Positions 8,095 to 16,515 of a DNA stretch of 64,000 nucleotides are shown here, piece by piece. The notes below the pieces were generated by a model. The model saw nothing but the letters and a program-made list of their open reading frames with translations. It was not told the DNA's origin and did not search any database. Position 1 is the first letter of the stretch. Each line of letters opens with the position of its first letter. Source of the stretch: Acidimicrobiales bacterium (GTDB taxonomy: Bacteria; Actinomycetota; Acidimicrobiia; Acidimicrobiales; Bog-793); contig DATLTN010000038.1 in the NCBI GenBank assembly GCA_035533595.1, positions 1 to 64,000 on the forward strand. Reading direction: 5' to 3'. The position numbers and the translations under genes were made by a program.

Positions 8095-8583
8095 ATGCCG
8101 ACTTTCGACATCACCTCCGAAGTGGACATGCAAGAAGTCCGCAACGCCGTCGACCAGGCCGAGCGCGAAGTCTCGACCCGCTTCGACTTCAAGAACACCG
8201 GGGCGACGATCGAGCTGCGCCCCGAGGAGATCGAGCTGCACGCGCCGACCGACGACCGCCTGCGGGCGCTGCAGCAGGTGCTCGAGGAGAAGCTCGTCCG
8301 CCGCAACGTCTCGCTGAAGGCCCTCGACTACCAAAAGGCCGAGGAGGCCTCGAAGGGCACCCTCCGCCAGCTCGTGAAGCTGCAGGCCGGCATCTCCTCT
8401 GACCGCGCGAAGCAGATCAACAAGGCGGTGAAGGACCTCAACCTGAAGGGCGTGAGCTCCCAGGCCCAGGGTGAGCAGGTGCGCGTCAACGGGAAGAAGC
8501 GCGACGACCTGCAGGCGGTGATCGCGGCGCTGAAGGAGCTGGACCTCGGCATCCCGCTGCAGTTCGGCAACTTCCGGGACTGA
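8095..8583 (+). CDS. yajQ: YajQ family nucleotide-binding protein
   Basis: The 162-residue protein starts PTFDITSEVDMQEVRNAVDQ, exactly as the family does, and ends LGIPLQFGNFRD, the conserved C-terminus. Other blocks present are TRFDFKNTGA, DYQKAEEAS and GISSDRAKQINKAVKD. The fold is two ferredoxin-like halves. YajQ proteins bind nucleotides or tRNA in vitro, and a Xanthomonas homologue is a cyclic-di-GMP effector; the role in Actinobacteria is unsettled. Soluble and single-copy here, convergent with nuoN across a hairpin. Confidence 0.95.
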   Translation: MPTFDITSEVDMQEVRNAVDQAEREVSTRFDFKNTGATIELRPEEIELHAPTDDRLRALQQVLEEKLVRRNVSLKALDYQKAEEASKGTLRQLVKLQAGISSDRAKQINKAVKDLNLKGVSSQAQGEQVRVNGKKRDDLQAVIAALKELDLGIPLQFGNFRD

Positions 8584-8602
8584 GCCACCCGCACGGTCCC
8601 AC

Positions 8603-8622
8603 CGCCGGCCGCTACGCCGGCG
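8603..8622. terminator. Hairpin between yajQ and nuoN
   Basis: CGCCGGC (8603-8609) and GCCGGCG (8616-8622) pair perfectly round a six-base loop, in the 59-base gap between two converging transcripts. There is no T tract, as is usual for actinobacterial terminators, so it may serve both directions. Confidence 0.5.
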
Positions 8623-8642
8623 CTGCGGGGTGGATCCTCACG

Positions 8643-10208
8643 TCAGCGGAAGAGCAGCGTCGCGTCGTGCGCGAACGAGACGAGCGGCTGCGGCCAGATG
8701 CCGAAGAAGAGCGTCGCGAGGACGACGATGCCGAGCCCCGAGAGCGCCCAGTTGTCGAGGGCGAGCGCGCGGGTGGCGTCCAGCTGGCGGAGCGCGAGCG
8801 CCGTGCCGCCGCCGCTCGCCCCGGCTGCGGCCTGCTCCGCCACCTCCTCGTCGACCGCCGGCGCCTCGCCGAACATCAACAGCACGACGCGCAGGTAGAA
8901 GAAGACGGCGATCGACGCCGAGACCATCGCGATCACCGCGAGCGCGTAAGAGTGGGCGTCGACGGCCGCCGCGACCACGTAGAACTTGGCGAAGAAGCCG
9001 GTCGTGAAGGGCGCTCCCGCCTGGGCCAGGAGGAGCACCGCGAAGGCGATGGCGAGCGTCGGCGCGCGTCGGCCGAGGCCGCGGTAGGACTCGAGATCGT
9101 GGGCCTCGTCGCCGCGGCCGCCGACGATGGCGACGACCGCGAAGCTCCCGAGGACGAGCAGCGCGTAGGCAAAGAGGTAGTAGAGCGCGCCGGAGCGGCC
9201 GCGCTCGGTCGCCGCCTGCACGCCGAGCAGCACGAAGCCTGCGTGGTTGATCGAGGAGTAGGCGAGCATCCGCTTCACGTCGCGCTGCACGAGTGCGACC
9301 ACCGCTCCGGTGAGCAGCGTGGCGGTGGCGAGGATCCAGAGGATCGGCTGCCAGTCGCTCGCGAGCGTCGGGTAGCTCGAGAACAGCACCCGCAGCAGCG
9401 CCGCGAAGCCGCCGACCTTGGCGACCGCCGCCATGAAGCCGACCGCGGGCGTGGGCGAGCCCTCGTAGACGTCGGGCGTCCACATGTGGAAGGGCACCGC
9501 CGCGATCTTGAAGCCGAAGCCGGCGATGAGCAGCACCAGCCCGGCGAGGAGCACCCCGTTGCTGAGGACGGTGTTGCGCGCCAGGAAGGCGCCGATCTCG
9601 GCGAGGTTGATCGAGCCGGTCGCCCCGTAGGTGAGGGCGATCCCGTAGACGAAGACCGCCGAGGAGAAGGCGCCGAGGACGAAGTACTTCATCGCCGCCT
9701 CGGTCGAGCCCTCGCTGCGGTGGTCGAAGCCGGCCATCACGTAGAGCGGGAGCGAGAGGACCTCGAGGCCCAAGAAGATGAGGATCAGGTCGTCCGCGCT
9801 GCCCATCAGCATCGCCCCCGCCGCCGCGATGAGCGCGAGGACGTAGTACTCCGGGCCGGCCATCTGCTCGCGGCGCAGGAAGCTCGCCCCGAAGAAGGGG
9901 GCGAGGATCACGACACAGGAGATGAGGACGTACACGAAGCAGGTGAAGCCGTCGACGGCGACGGCGTGCGCGATCGCGCTCGAGGCGCCGTGGTCCTGGA
10001 CGTCGTGCCAGAGGATGAGCGAGGCGATGAGCGAGGCGATCCCCGCCCCGCTCGTCGCCGCGGCGTAGGCCTCGGTCGGGATCGTGCGGCTGACGAGGGC
10101 CGAGACGGCGAGCAGCACGAGCATCCAGCCGAGGAGGATGAGCTCGGGGAGGATCGTCGTGTAGTCGATCGCCGGCAGCACGAGCGCCGTCGCGAGGAGG
10201 TGGATCAC
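8643..10208 (-). CDS. nuoN: NADH-quinone oxidoreductase subunit N
   Basis: The 521-residue protein is an antiporter-like proton-channel subunit of complex I with about 14 membrane helices. Family blocks include YYVLALIAAAGAMLMGSADDL, KIAAVPFHMWTPDVYEGSPT with the channel lysine, and RDVKRMLAYSSINHAGFVLLG. The GTG at 10208 overlaps the nuoM stop as GTGA. It is the last gene of the operon. A small Ala/Gly-rich insert near the C-terminus (AVDEEVAEQAAAGASGGG) lies in a loop and looks lineage-specific. Confidence 0.97.
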   Translation of the reverse strand: MIHLLATALVLPAIDYTTILPELILLGWMLVLLAVSALVSRTIPTEAYAAATSGAGIASLIASLILWHDVQDHGASSAIAHAVAVDGFTCFVYVLISCVVILAPFFGASFLRREQMAGPEYYVLALIAAAGAMLMGSADDLILIFLGLEVLSLPLYVMAGFDHRSEGSTEAAMKYFVLGAFSSAVFVYGIALTYGATGSINLAEIGAFLARNTVLSNGVLLAGLVLLIAGFGFKIAAVPFHMWTPDVYEGSPTPAVGFMAAVAKVGGFAALLRVLFSSYPTLASDWQPILWILATATLLTGAVVALVQRDVKRMLAYSSINHAGFVLLGVQAATERGRSGALYYLFAYALLVLGSFAVVAIVGGRGDEAHDLESYRGLGRRAPTLAIAFAVLLLAQAGAPFTTGFFAKFYVVAAAVDAHSYALAVIAMVSASIAVFFYLRVVLLMFGEAPAVDEEVAEQAAAGASGGGTALALRQLDATRALALDNWALSGLGIVVLATLFFGIWPQPLVSFAHDATLLFR

Positions 10209-11770
10209 TTGCCCGCTCCCTCGGTGAGGTGCGCCGTGAGCTGTGCCCCCGACGGCCCTCCGATGGCCGGGAGGACGGGGTGGGCGACCTGCTCGACGTG
10301 GGTGATGAGCGCGTTCACCGACGGCGTGATGCGCTCGAGTACGGGCTTCGGGTAGACGCCGAGGAAGACGATCGCGAGCACGAGCGGGGCGACGACGAGG
10401 CGCTCGTGGCGGGTCATCTCCGCGAAGCCCTGGGACTCCGAGGTCGCCGGGCCGTGGAAGACCTGCTGGTAGCCCCAGAGCAGGTAGACGGCGGCGACGA
10501 TCACCCCGGCGGTGGCGACGACCGCCCACCAGCGGTGGGTGAGGAAGGTGCCGGCGAGGATCAGGAACTCCCCGACGAAGCCGTTCAGCCCCGGGACGCC
10601 GATCGAGGCGAGGACGGTGAAGGTGAAGACGCCGGCGAGGACGGGGGCGCGGCGCTGCAGCCCCCGCATCGGGCCGATCGCGAAGGTGCCGGTGCGCTTG
10701 GTGACCATCGCGATGAGCAGGAAGAGCGCCGCGGTGTACAGGCCGTGGTTCACCATCTGCAGCACCGCCCCCGAGACCGACTCGCCGGTGAGGGCGAAGG
10801 CGCCGATCACGATGAAGCCCATGTGCGCGAGCGAGGAGTAGGCGACGAGGCGCTTCAGGTCGCGCTGCGCAGCGGCGACCACGCCGCCGTAGATGATCCC
10901 CACCACGCCGAGGGTGAGGAGCAACGGCGCGAGCACGACCACCGCGTGCGGGAAGAGCTCGAGGTCGAAGCGGACGATGCCGTAGGTGCCGAGCTTGGCC
11001 ATCACCCCGGCGAGGAGGATCGAGGCCGACGGCGGCCCCTCGGCGTAGGCGTCCGGGGACCAGGTGTGGAAGGGGAAGACCGGGGCCTTCACCACGAAGG
11101 CGATCGTGAAGGAGAGGAAGAGGAGCATCCCGGCCGTCCCCGAGAGCGCGGTGTGCGAGAGGGCGAGGACGTCGAAGGTGGTCACACCGGTCTGGCCCTG
11201 GTGCAAGAAGACGAGGGCGATGATGCCGACGAGCATGAAGGCCGAGGCGAGGAAGGTGTAGATGAAGAACTTCGTCGCCGCCGGGCCGCGCCCCTCGTGG
11301 CCCCACCCGCTGATCAGGAAGTAGACGGGCACGAGGGTCAGCTCGAAGAACAAGAAGAAGACGAGCACGTCAAGGGAGAGGAAGCTGCCGATGCAGCCCG
11401 CCTCGAGGAGGAGCGTCCAGGCGACGAAGGCCTTCTGGTTCTCGCGCTCCCCCGCCCCCGCGAGCGTGATCGGGAAGAGCAGCGCCGTCATCAGCAGGAG
11501 GAAGAGCGAGATCCCGTCGATGCCGAGGTCCCAGGAGATGCCGAGCGGCGCGATCCAGCTGTGGTGGACGACGAGCTGGAAGCCGCCCTGGCCGCTCTTG
11601 AAGACGGCGAGGACCGCGGCGGCGAGGCCGAGCACGCCGAGGGAGGAGAGCAGGGCGACGCCCTGGATGGCGCGGCGGCTCCCCTTCGGCAGGCAGGCGA
11701 CGAGGATCGCCGCGCCGGCCGGCACGAAGATGAGCAGCGAGAGGTAGGGCACCGAGCTGGTCGCTCCCAT
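10205..11770 (-). CDS. nuoM: NADH-quinone oxidoreductase subunit M
   Basis: The product is 521 residues with the Mrp-antiporter fold: SWDLGIDGISLFLLLMTALL, KAPVFPFHTWSPDAYAEGP with the key lysine, and RDLKRLVAYSSLAHMGFI. It forms one of the three proton channels of the membrane arm. The start ATG overlaps the nuoL stop by one base (TGATG) and the stop overlaps the nuoN start. Length is typical. Confidence 0.97.
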   Translation of the reverse strand: MGATSSVPYLSLLIFVPAGAAILVACLPKGSRRAIQGVALLSSLGVLGLAAAVLAVFKSGQGGFQLVVHHSWIAPLGISWDLGIDGISLFLLLMTALLFPITLAGAGERENQKAFVAWTLLLEAGCIGSFLSLDVLVFFLFFELTLVPVYFLISGWGHEGRGPAATKFFIYTFLASAFMLVGIIALVFLHQGQTGVTTFDVLALSHTALSGTAGMLLFLSFTIAFVVKAPVFPFHTWSPDAYAEGPPSASILLAGVMAKLGTYGIVRFDLELFPHAVVVLAPLLLTLGVVGIIYGGVVAAAQRDLKRLVAYSSLAHMGFIVIGAFALTGESVSGAVLQMVNHGLYTAALFLLIAMVTKRTGTFAIGPMRGLQRRAPVLAGVFTFTVLASIGVPGLNGFVGEFLILAGTFLTHRWWAVVATAGVIVAAVYLLWGYQQVFHGPATSESQGFAEMTRHERLVVAPLVLAIVFLGVYPKPVLERITPSVNALITHVEQVAHPVLPAIGGPSGAQLTAHLTEGAGK

Positions 11771-13656
11771 CAGCGTCCCGCCCGCACGACGACGTAGGCG
11801 ACGAGCAGGACGACGCCGCCGACGAGGCCGAGCGCGTAGTTGCGGACGTAGCCGTTTTGCACCCTGCGCAGGCGCGTGCCGCTGTCGCGCACGGCCCTCG
11901 CGAGGCCGACGACGGCGCCGTCGATCACCGAGCGGTCACCCTCCGCGAGGCGGGCGGCGGCCGCTGCCGCGGGCACGGCGATCAGGCGGTCGTAGGCGGC
12001 GTCGATCCCCCAGGCCATGTAGAGCAGGCGCGGCTCGAGCGCCGGCCGGTCGACCCGCGTCCGCCAGAGCTGGACCGCCGCGAGCGCGCCCGCGATCGCG
12101 AGGGCGCCGTCGATGAGGGCGAAGGACCACTTCGCCCCGAGGCCGAAGGGGTGGGAGAAGAGCGTCGCGCCGAGGACGGGGTCGAGCCAGCGCTCGAGGA
12201 AGTCGAAGTGCGGATGGAAGGGGAGGTTGATGAGGCCGCCGGCGACCGAGCAGAGCGAGAGCACGACGAGCGGGATCGTCATCACCGGCACCGGGTCGTG
12301 CGGGTGCAGCGCCGCCTCGGCGTGCGCCTCCTGCCAGCGGCGGACGCCGCCGAAGACGAGGAGGTACTCGCGTCCCATGTAGTAGGCGGTGAGGAAGGCG
12401 GTGACCGCGGCGATCACCCACAGGGCGGGCGTGACGGCGTAGGCGTTCTCCAAGATGTCGCTCTTGGACCAGAAGCCGGACAACGGCGGCACGCCGGCGA
12501 TCGAGAGCCAGCCGATGAGGAACGAGACCGCGGTGAGCGGCATCACCGCGCGCAGCGCCCCCATCACCTTGATGTTCTGCTCGTCGTCCATGGCGTGGAT
12601 CACCGAGCCGGCCGAGAGGAACAGGAGCGCCTTGTAGAAGGCGTGCGTGAGCATCAAGAAGAGCGCCGCGTCGTAGGCGCCGCAGCCGACGGCGAGGAAC
12701 ATGTAGCCGAGCTGGGAGACCGTCGAGTAGGCGAGGACCTTCTTGATGTCGGTCTGCGCGCAGCCGGCGGTGGCGCCGATGAAGGCGGTCGCCACGCCGA
12801 TCCAGGCGATCACGTGCGCGGCGTCCGGGGCGGCGTGCAGGATCGGGCTGACCCGGCACATCAGGTAGACGCCGGCGGTGACCATCGTCGCCGCGTGGAT
12901 CAGGGCGGAGACCGGGGTCGGACCCTCCATCGCGTCGGCGAGCCAGGGGAAGAGCGGGAACTGCGCCGACTTGCCGACCGCGCCGAGGAAGAGGAGCAGC
13001 GCGATGGCGACCATGTCGGTCGGTGAGATGCGGTCGAGGCGGGAGAAGACGGTGAGGTAGTTGAGGCTCCCCGTCCGCTCGAAGATGAGGAAGAGCGCAA
13101 CGAGCAAGCCGGCGTCGCCGATGCGGTTGTAGATCATCGCCTTCTTGCCCGCGGATGCCGCCGTGTCGCGCTCGAACCAGAAGGCGATGAGGAAGTAGGA
13201 GCAGACGCCGACGCCCTCCCAGCCGAAGAAGGTGACGAGGAAGTTGTCCGAGAGGACGAGCATCAGCATCGAGAAGACGAAGAGGTTGAGGTAGAGGAAG
13301 AACTTCGGGAAGTCCCGGTCGTGGCTCATGTAGCCGATGGAGTAGAGGTGGATGAGGGCCGAGACGCCGGTGACGAAGGCGGCCATCGTCATCGAGAGCG
13401 GGTCGACGAGGAGCGCCACGTTGACCTGCAGGCGGTCGGCGCCGAACCAGTTGAAGAGGTGGAGGGTGTAGCTGCGCGAGGCGGGGTCGCGCGAGAAGAG
13501 CGCGGCGAAGACGAGCACCGTGAAGACGAACGAGCCGGCGATCATCGCCGTCGCCAGCCATCCGGCGCGGGGGTTGCCGAGGCGGCGGCCGTAGAGCGTG
13601 AGGAGGAGGTAGCCCGCGAGGGGGAGGAGGGGGATCAGGAACGCGAGCGAGAGCAC
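11770..13656 (-). CDS. nuoL: NADH-quinone oxidoreductase subunit L
   Basis: The 628-residue distal antiporter subunit has VDPLSMTMAAFVTGVSALIHLYS, KSAQFPLFPWLADAMEGPTPVSALIHAATMVTAG split across helices, and a long C-terminal region consistent with the lateral helix HL that braces the other channels. GTG start, four bases after the nuoK stop. It probably translocates protons as in other complex I enzymes. Confidence 0.97.
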   Translation of the reverse strand: MLSLAFLIPLLPLAGYLLLTLYGRRLGNPRAGWLATAMIAGSFVFTVLVFAALFSRDPASRSYTLHLFNWFGADRLQVNVALLVDPLSMTMAAFVTGVSALIHLYSIGYMSHDRDFPKFFLYLNLFVFSMLMLVLSDNFLVTFFGWEGVGVCSYFLIAFWFERDTAASAGKKAMIYNRIGDAGLLVALFLIFERTGSLNYLTVFSRLDRISPTDMVAIALLLFLGAVGKSAQFPLFPWLADAMEGPTPVSALIHAATMVTAGVYLMCRVSPILHAAPDAAHVIAWIGVATAFIGATAGCAQTDIKKVLAYSTVSQLGYMFLAVGCGAYDAALFLMLTHAFYKALLFLSAGSVIHAMDDEQNIKVMGALRAVMPLTAVSFLIGWLSIAGVPPLSGFWSKSDILENAYAVTPALWVIAAVTAFLTAYYMGREYLLVFGGVRRWQEAHAEAALHPHDPVPVMTIPLVVLSLCSVAGGLINLPFHPHFDFLERWLDPVLGATLFSHPFGLGAKWSFALIDGALAIAGALAAVQLWRTRVDRPALEPRLLYMAWGIDAAYDRLIAVPAAAAAARLAEGDRSVIDGAVVGLARAVRDSGTRLRRVQNGYVRNYALGLVGGVVLLVAYVVVRAGR

Positions 13657-13660
13657 CGGG

Positions 13661-13966
13661 TCAGCCCTTCAGCACGTGGGCGTCGTCGGCCGTCGCACCG
13701 GGGTGGCGGCGGAAGATGGCGACGATGATCCCGAGGCCGACGACGACCTCGGCCGCCGCCACGACGAGGACGAAGAAGACCGCGACCTGGCCGGCGATGT
13801 CGCCGAGGGCGCGGGCGAACGAGACGAAGGTGAGGTTGGCGGCGTTCAGCATCAGCTCGATGCACATGAACATCACGAGGACGTTGCGGCGGACGAGCAG
13901 GCCGACGGCGCCGATCGTGAAGACGATCGCCGCGAGCGTGAGGTACCAGCCGGCGTTGACGCTCAT
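13661..13966 (-). CDS. nuoK: NADH-quinone oxidoreductase subunit K
   Basis: The 101-residue protein has three membrane helices and the two helix-buried glutamates expected of NuoK ([37 protein letters not shown]). It sits at the junction of the proton path and the quinone module. The ATG overlaps the nuoJ stop by four bases (ATGA). Confidence 0.97.
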   Translation of the reverse strand: MSVNAGWYLTLAAIVFTIGAVGLLVRRNVLVMFMCIELMLNAANLTFVSFARALGDIAGQVAVFFVLVVAAAEVVVGLGIIVAIFRRHPGATADDAHVLKG

Positions 13967-14625
13967 CGCGGCCCCGCCTCGCTCTGTTCGACCTCGGCCC
14001 CGGAGGCTAGCTCGACACCGGCCCCGTCGGTGCGCGCCGCAGCGAGCTCGCTCGCCTCGCGGGCGCCGAGCTCGGGCCCGGCCTCGCCCTGCAGGTGGCG
14101 GCGGGCGAGGACGACCGCCCCGACGACGGCGACGACGAGCAGTGCCGAGGTCACCTCGAAGGGCAGCAGGTAGGTCGTGAAGAGGGCCTCGCCGATCGCC
14201 TTGGTGTTGCCCGCTCCCCCCGTCGCCGGTGCCGTGACGGTGTGCGCGCCGGTCACCCAGTGGCCGGTCCCGAGGAGGACGACCTCCGCGAGGACGAGCA
14301 GGCCGAGGACGAGGGCGACCACCCGCTGGCCGCGGAAGGTGTCGGCGAGGACCCGCTCCTCGCGGTCGACGCCGATGAGCATGATCACGAAGAGGAAGAG
14401 GACGACGATCGCCCCCGCGTAGACGATCACCTGCACCGCGGCGAGGAACTGCGCGTCCTCCTCGACGAACAGCACGGCGACGCCGAAGAGCGTCATCACG
14501 AGCATCAGCGCCGAGTGCACGGGGTTCTTCGCGAGGACGACGCCGAGTGCGCCGACCAGCACCACCGCGGCGGCGATGACGAAGGTCAGCGCGTCCGCGA
14601 CGGTCGCGCCGAGCAACAGCGGCAT
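13963..14625 (-). CDS. nuoJ: NADH-quinone oxidoreductase subunit J
   Basis: The 220-residue product has five membrane helices, including the pi-bulge helix region ([26 protein letters not shown]). The last 45 residues or so are hydrophilic and rich in Ala, Glu and Gly ([19 protein letters not shown]). They are not part of the core fold and look like a lineage-specific tail. The ATG is shared with the nuoI stop as TGATG. Confidence 0.95.
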   Translation of the reverse strand: MPLLLGATVADALTFVIAAAVVLVGALGVVLAKNPVHSALMLVMTLFGVAVLFVEEDAQFLAAVQVIVYAGAIVVLFLFVIMLIGVDREERVLADTFRGQRVVALVLGLLVLAEVVLLGTGHWVTGAHTVTAPATGGAGNTKAIGEALFTTYLLPFEVTSALLVVAVVGAVVLARRHLQGEAGPELGAREASELAAARTDGAGVELASGAEVEQSEAGPR

Positions 14626-15326
14626 CAGCGGACCCGTCCGCCGAGGCGGAAGGGGATCTTGTCGCGGGACACGGTGCGGATCGCGAAGTTGCCGGTCGCG
14701 GCGTCGTCCCGCCGCGGCGACTGGCCGCCCTCGGGAGCGCGCACGCCGTAGCCGAGCTCGCCCGACCACTGCACCTCGCCCTCGTAGGAGGCCGCCCCCG
14801 AGGGGGAGGTGGCGCGCATCCACGCCGAGGTGTAGCGGTCGTCGCCCTCCCGCCAGTCCTCCCAGGGGAGCTTCTTCGGCCGCCCCTCGTCGTCGACGAC
14901 GAGCTCGTCCCTTGTGTAGATCGCGTCGGCGCGGCTCGTGAAGGAGAACTCGAACATCTTCGACTCGGTGATCGCCTCGGTCGGGCAGGCCTCGACGCAC
15001 AGGTCGCAGTGGATGCAGCGCAGGTAGTTGATCTCGTAGACGAAGCCGTAGCGCTCTCCCGGCGAGACCGGTTCGTCGGGGTTGTTGTCGGCGCCGCGCA
15101 CGTAGATGCAGTCCGCTGGGCACACCGCGGCGCACAGCTCGCAGCCGATGCACTTCTCCATCCCGTCCTCGTAACGGTTGAGGACGTGGCGGCCGTGCGC
15201 GCGCGGCGGCTTCGGCTTCTTCACCTTCGGGTACTCGGTCGTCACCCGCGGCTCGAAGACCTGCTTCAAGGAGATGCGGAAGCCACCGAAGAAGCTCAGA
15301 ATCGAAGGACCCGCGCCGCCCGCCAT
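14625..15326 (-). CDS. nuoI: NADH-quinone oxidoreductase subunit I (two [4Fe-4S] clusters)
   Basis: The 233-residue ferredoxin-like subunit carries both tetranuclear cluster motifs, [12 protein letters not shown] and [12 protein letters not shown], which form clusters N6a and N6b. They pass electrons from NuoG to NuoB. The ATG at 15326 begins [16 protein letters not shown]; a longer in-frame reading into nuoH has no family support. The C-terminal 70 residues are longer than in E. coli, as is common in Actinobacteria. Confidence 0.96.
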   Translation of the reverse strand: MAGGAGPSILSFFGGFRISLKQVFEPRVTTEYPKVKKPKPPRAHGRHVLNRYEDGMEKCIGCELCAAVCPADCIYVRGADNNPDEPVSPGERYGFVYEINYLRCIHCDLCVEACPTEAITESKMFEFSFTSRADAIYTRDELVVDDEGRPKKLPWEDWREGDDRYTSAWMRATSPSGAASYEGEVQWSGELGYGVRAPEGGQSPRRDDAATGNFAIRTVSRDKIPFRLGGRVR

Positions 15327-15327
15327 C

Positions 15328-16515
15328 TCAGCTCCCGACCTTGCCGGGGCCGCCGAGCGGCCGCAAGTCCGCGCCGAGGCCGAGGGTGCTCGCGCGCCGG
15401 CGCTGCGCGACGCGGATCGCCTGGGTGAGGGCGAGCGCCCCCACACAACCGAGGGCGAACAGCGCGAGCGCCCACGCCGCCGACTGGATCGCGCCGGCGA
15501 TCACGAGGAGCCAGCCGAGCGAGATCGGGATCATCGCCTTCCAGCCGAGGTCCATCAGCTGGTCGTAGCGCAGCCGTGGCAGCGCGGCGCGGATCCACAC
15601 CTGGAGGTACAAGAAGGCGACTGTCTTGCCGGTGAACCACAGGATCGGCCAGAGCCAGCGCAGGAAGTGGAAGCCGGGCCCGTCGGGGCCGCCGAAGAAG
15701 AGCGTCACGACGATCGCCGACATCGTCACGGTGTTCATGAACTCGGCGAGGAAGAAGAGCGCGAAGCGGATCGAGGAGTACTCGGTGTGGTAGCCGCCGC
15801 CGAGCTCGGACTCGCCCTCGGCGAGGTCGAAGGGCGGGCGGTTGAGCTCCGCGGTCGAGGCGATGAAGAACAGCACGAAGGGGATCACGCCGAGGCGGAT
15901 CACGTTCCACTGCCAGGCGTGCGCCGCCTGCGAGGTGACGATCGAGCGCGTCGACAGACCGTGCGACTCGAGGATCACCATCACCACGGTGAGGCCGAGC
16001 ACCGCCTCGTAGGAGATCATCTGCGCGGAGGCCCGCACCGAGCCGAGCAGCGGGTACTTCGACCCCGACGACCAGCCGGCGAGCATCGTGCCGTAGACGG
16101 CGACCGAGGAGAGCGCGAGCAAGAAGAGGATGCCGATCGGCGGGTCGGCGACCTGCAGCTCGAAGGTGTGGTGCGCGACCGTGACGATCCCCCCGACGGG
16201 CACGACGGTGAAGATCAAGAACGCCGGGACGACCGTGAGGAAGGGGGCGAGGCGGAAGACGAAGCGGTCGGCGCGCTCGGGGAGGAGGTCCTCCTTGAAG
16301 AACAGCTTGGTGCCGTCGGCGAGCGTCTGCAGCAGGCCGAAGGGGCCGGCGCGGTTCGGGCCGATGCGGTCCTGCATGTCCGAGATCACCTTGCGCTCGA
16401 ACCAGATCATGAGCAGCACCGAGGTGAGCAGCGCCCCGAAGGCGACGAGGACCTTGATCACCACGATCAGCCAGACCGCGGCGTTGAGGCCGTGCGCGAA
16501 GAGCGGGTCGGCCAT
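15328..16515 (-). CDS. nuoH: NADH-quinone oxidoreductase subunit H
   Basis: The 395-residue subunit has eight membrane helices and the quinone-chamber loops WFERKVISDMQDRIGPNRAG and ELNRPPFDLAEGESELGGGY, near-invariant in NuoH/ND1. It shapes the quinone-binding tunnel with NuoB and NuoD. The ATG overlaps the nuoG stop by one base; one base separates its end from the nuoI start. Confidence 0.97.
   Translation of the reverse strand: MADPLFAHGLNAAVWLIVVIKVLVAFGALLTSVLLMIWFERKVISDMQDRIGPNRAGPFGLLQTLADGTKLFFKEDLLPERADRFVFRLAPFLTVVPAFLIFTVVPVGGIVTVAHHTFELQVADPPIGILFLLALSSVAVYGTMLAGWSSGSKYPLLGSVRASAQMISYEAVLGLTVVMVILESHGLSTRSIVTSQAAHAWQWNVIRLGVIPFVLFFIASTAELNRPPFDLAEGESELGGGYHTEYSSIRFALFFLAEFMNTVTMSAIVVTLFFGGPDGPGFHFLRWLWPILWFTGKTVAFLYLQVWIRAALPRLRYDQLMDLGWKAMIPISLGWLLVIAGAIQSAAWALALFALGCVGALALTQAIRVAQRRRASTLGLGADLRPLGGPGKVGS

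Noticed and set aside
7942-8583. Longer YajQ with a repeated SEGPHAE N-terminus
   Set aside because: It starts inside tRNA-Tyr, and a -10 element lies downstream of the repeats; the family starts at the ATG at 8095.
8643-11306. Apparent 887-residue fusion of nuoM-like and nuoN sequence
   Set aside because: The N-terminal part is nuoM read in the wrong frame; the nuoN GTG at 10208 overlaps the nuoM stop in the usual GTGA way.
8667-13026. Several 390-560 codon plus-strand frames across nuoL-nuoN
   Set aside because: Antisense of hydrophobic nuo genes in GC-rich DNA gives long charged frames; the nuo products are unmistakable.
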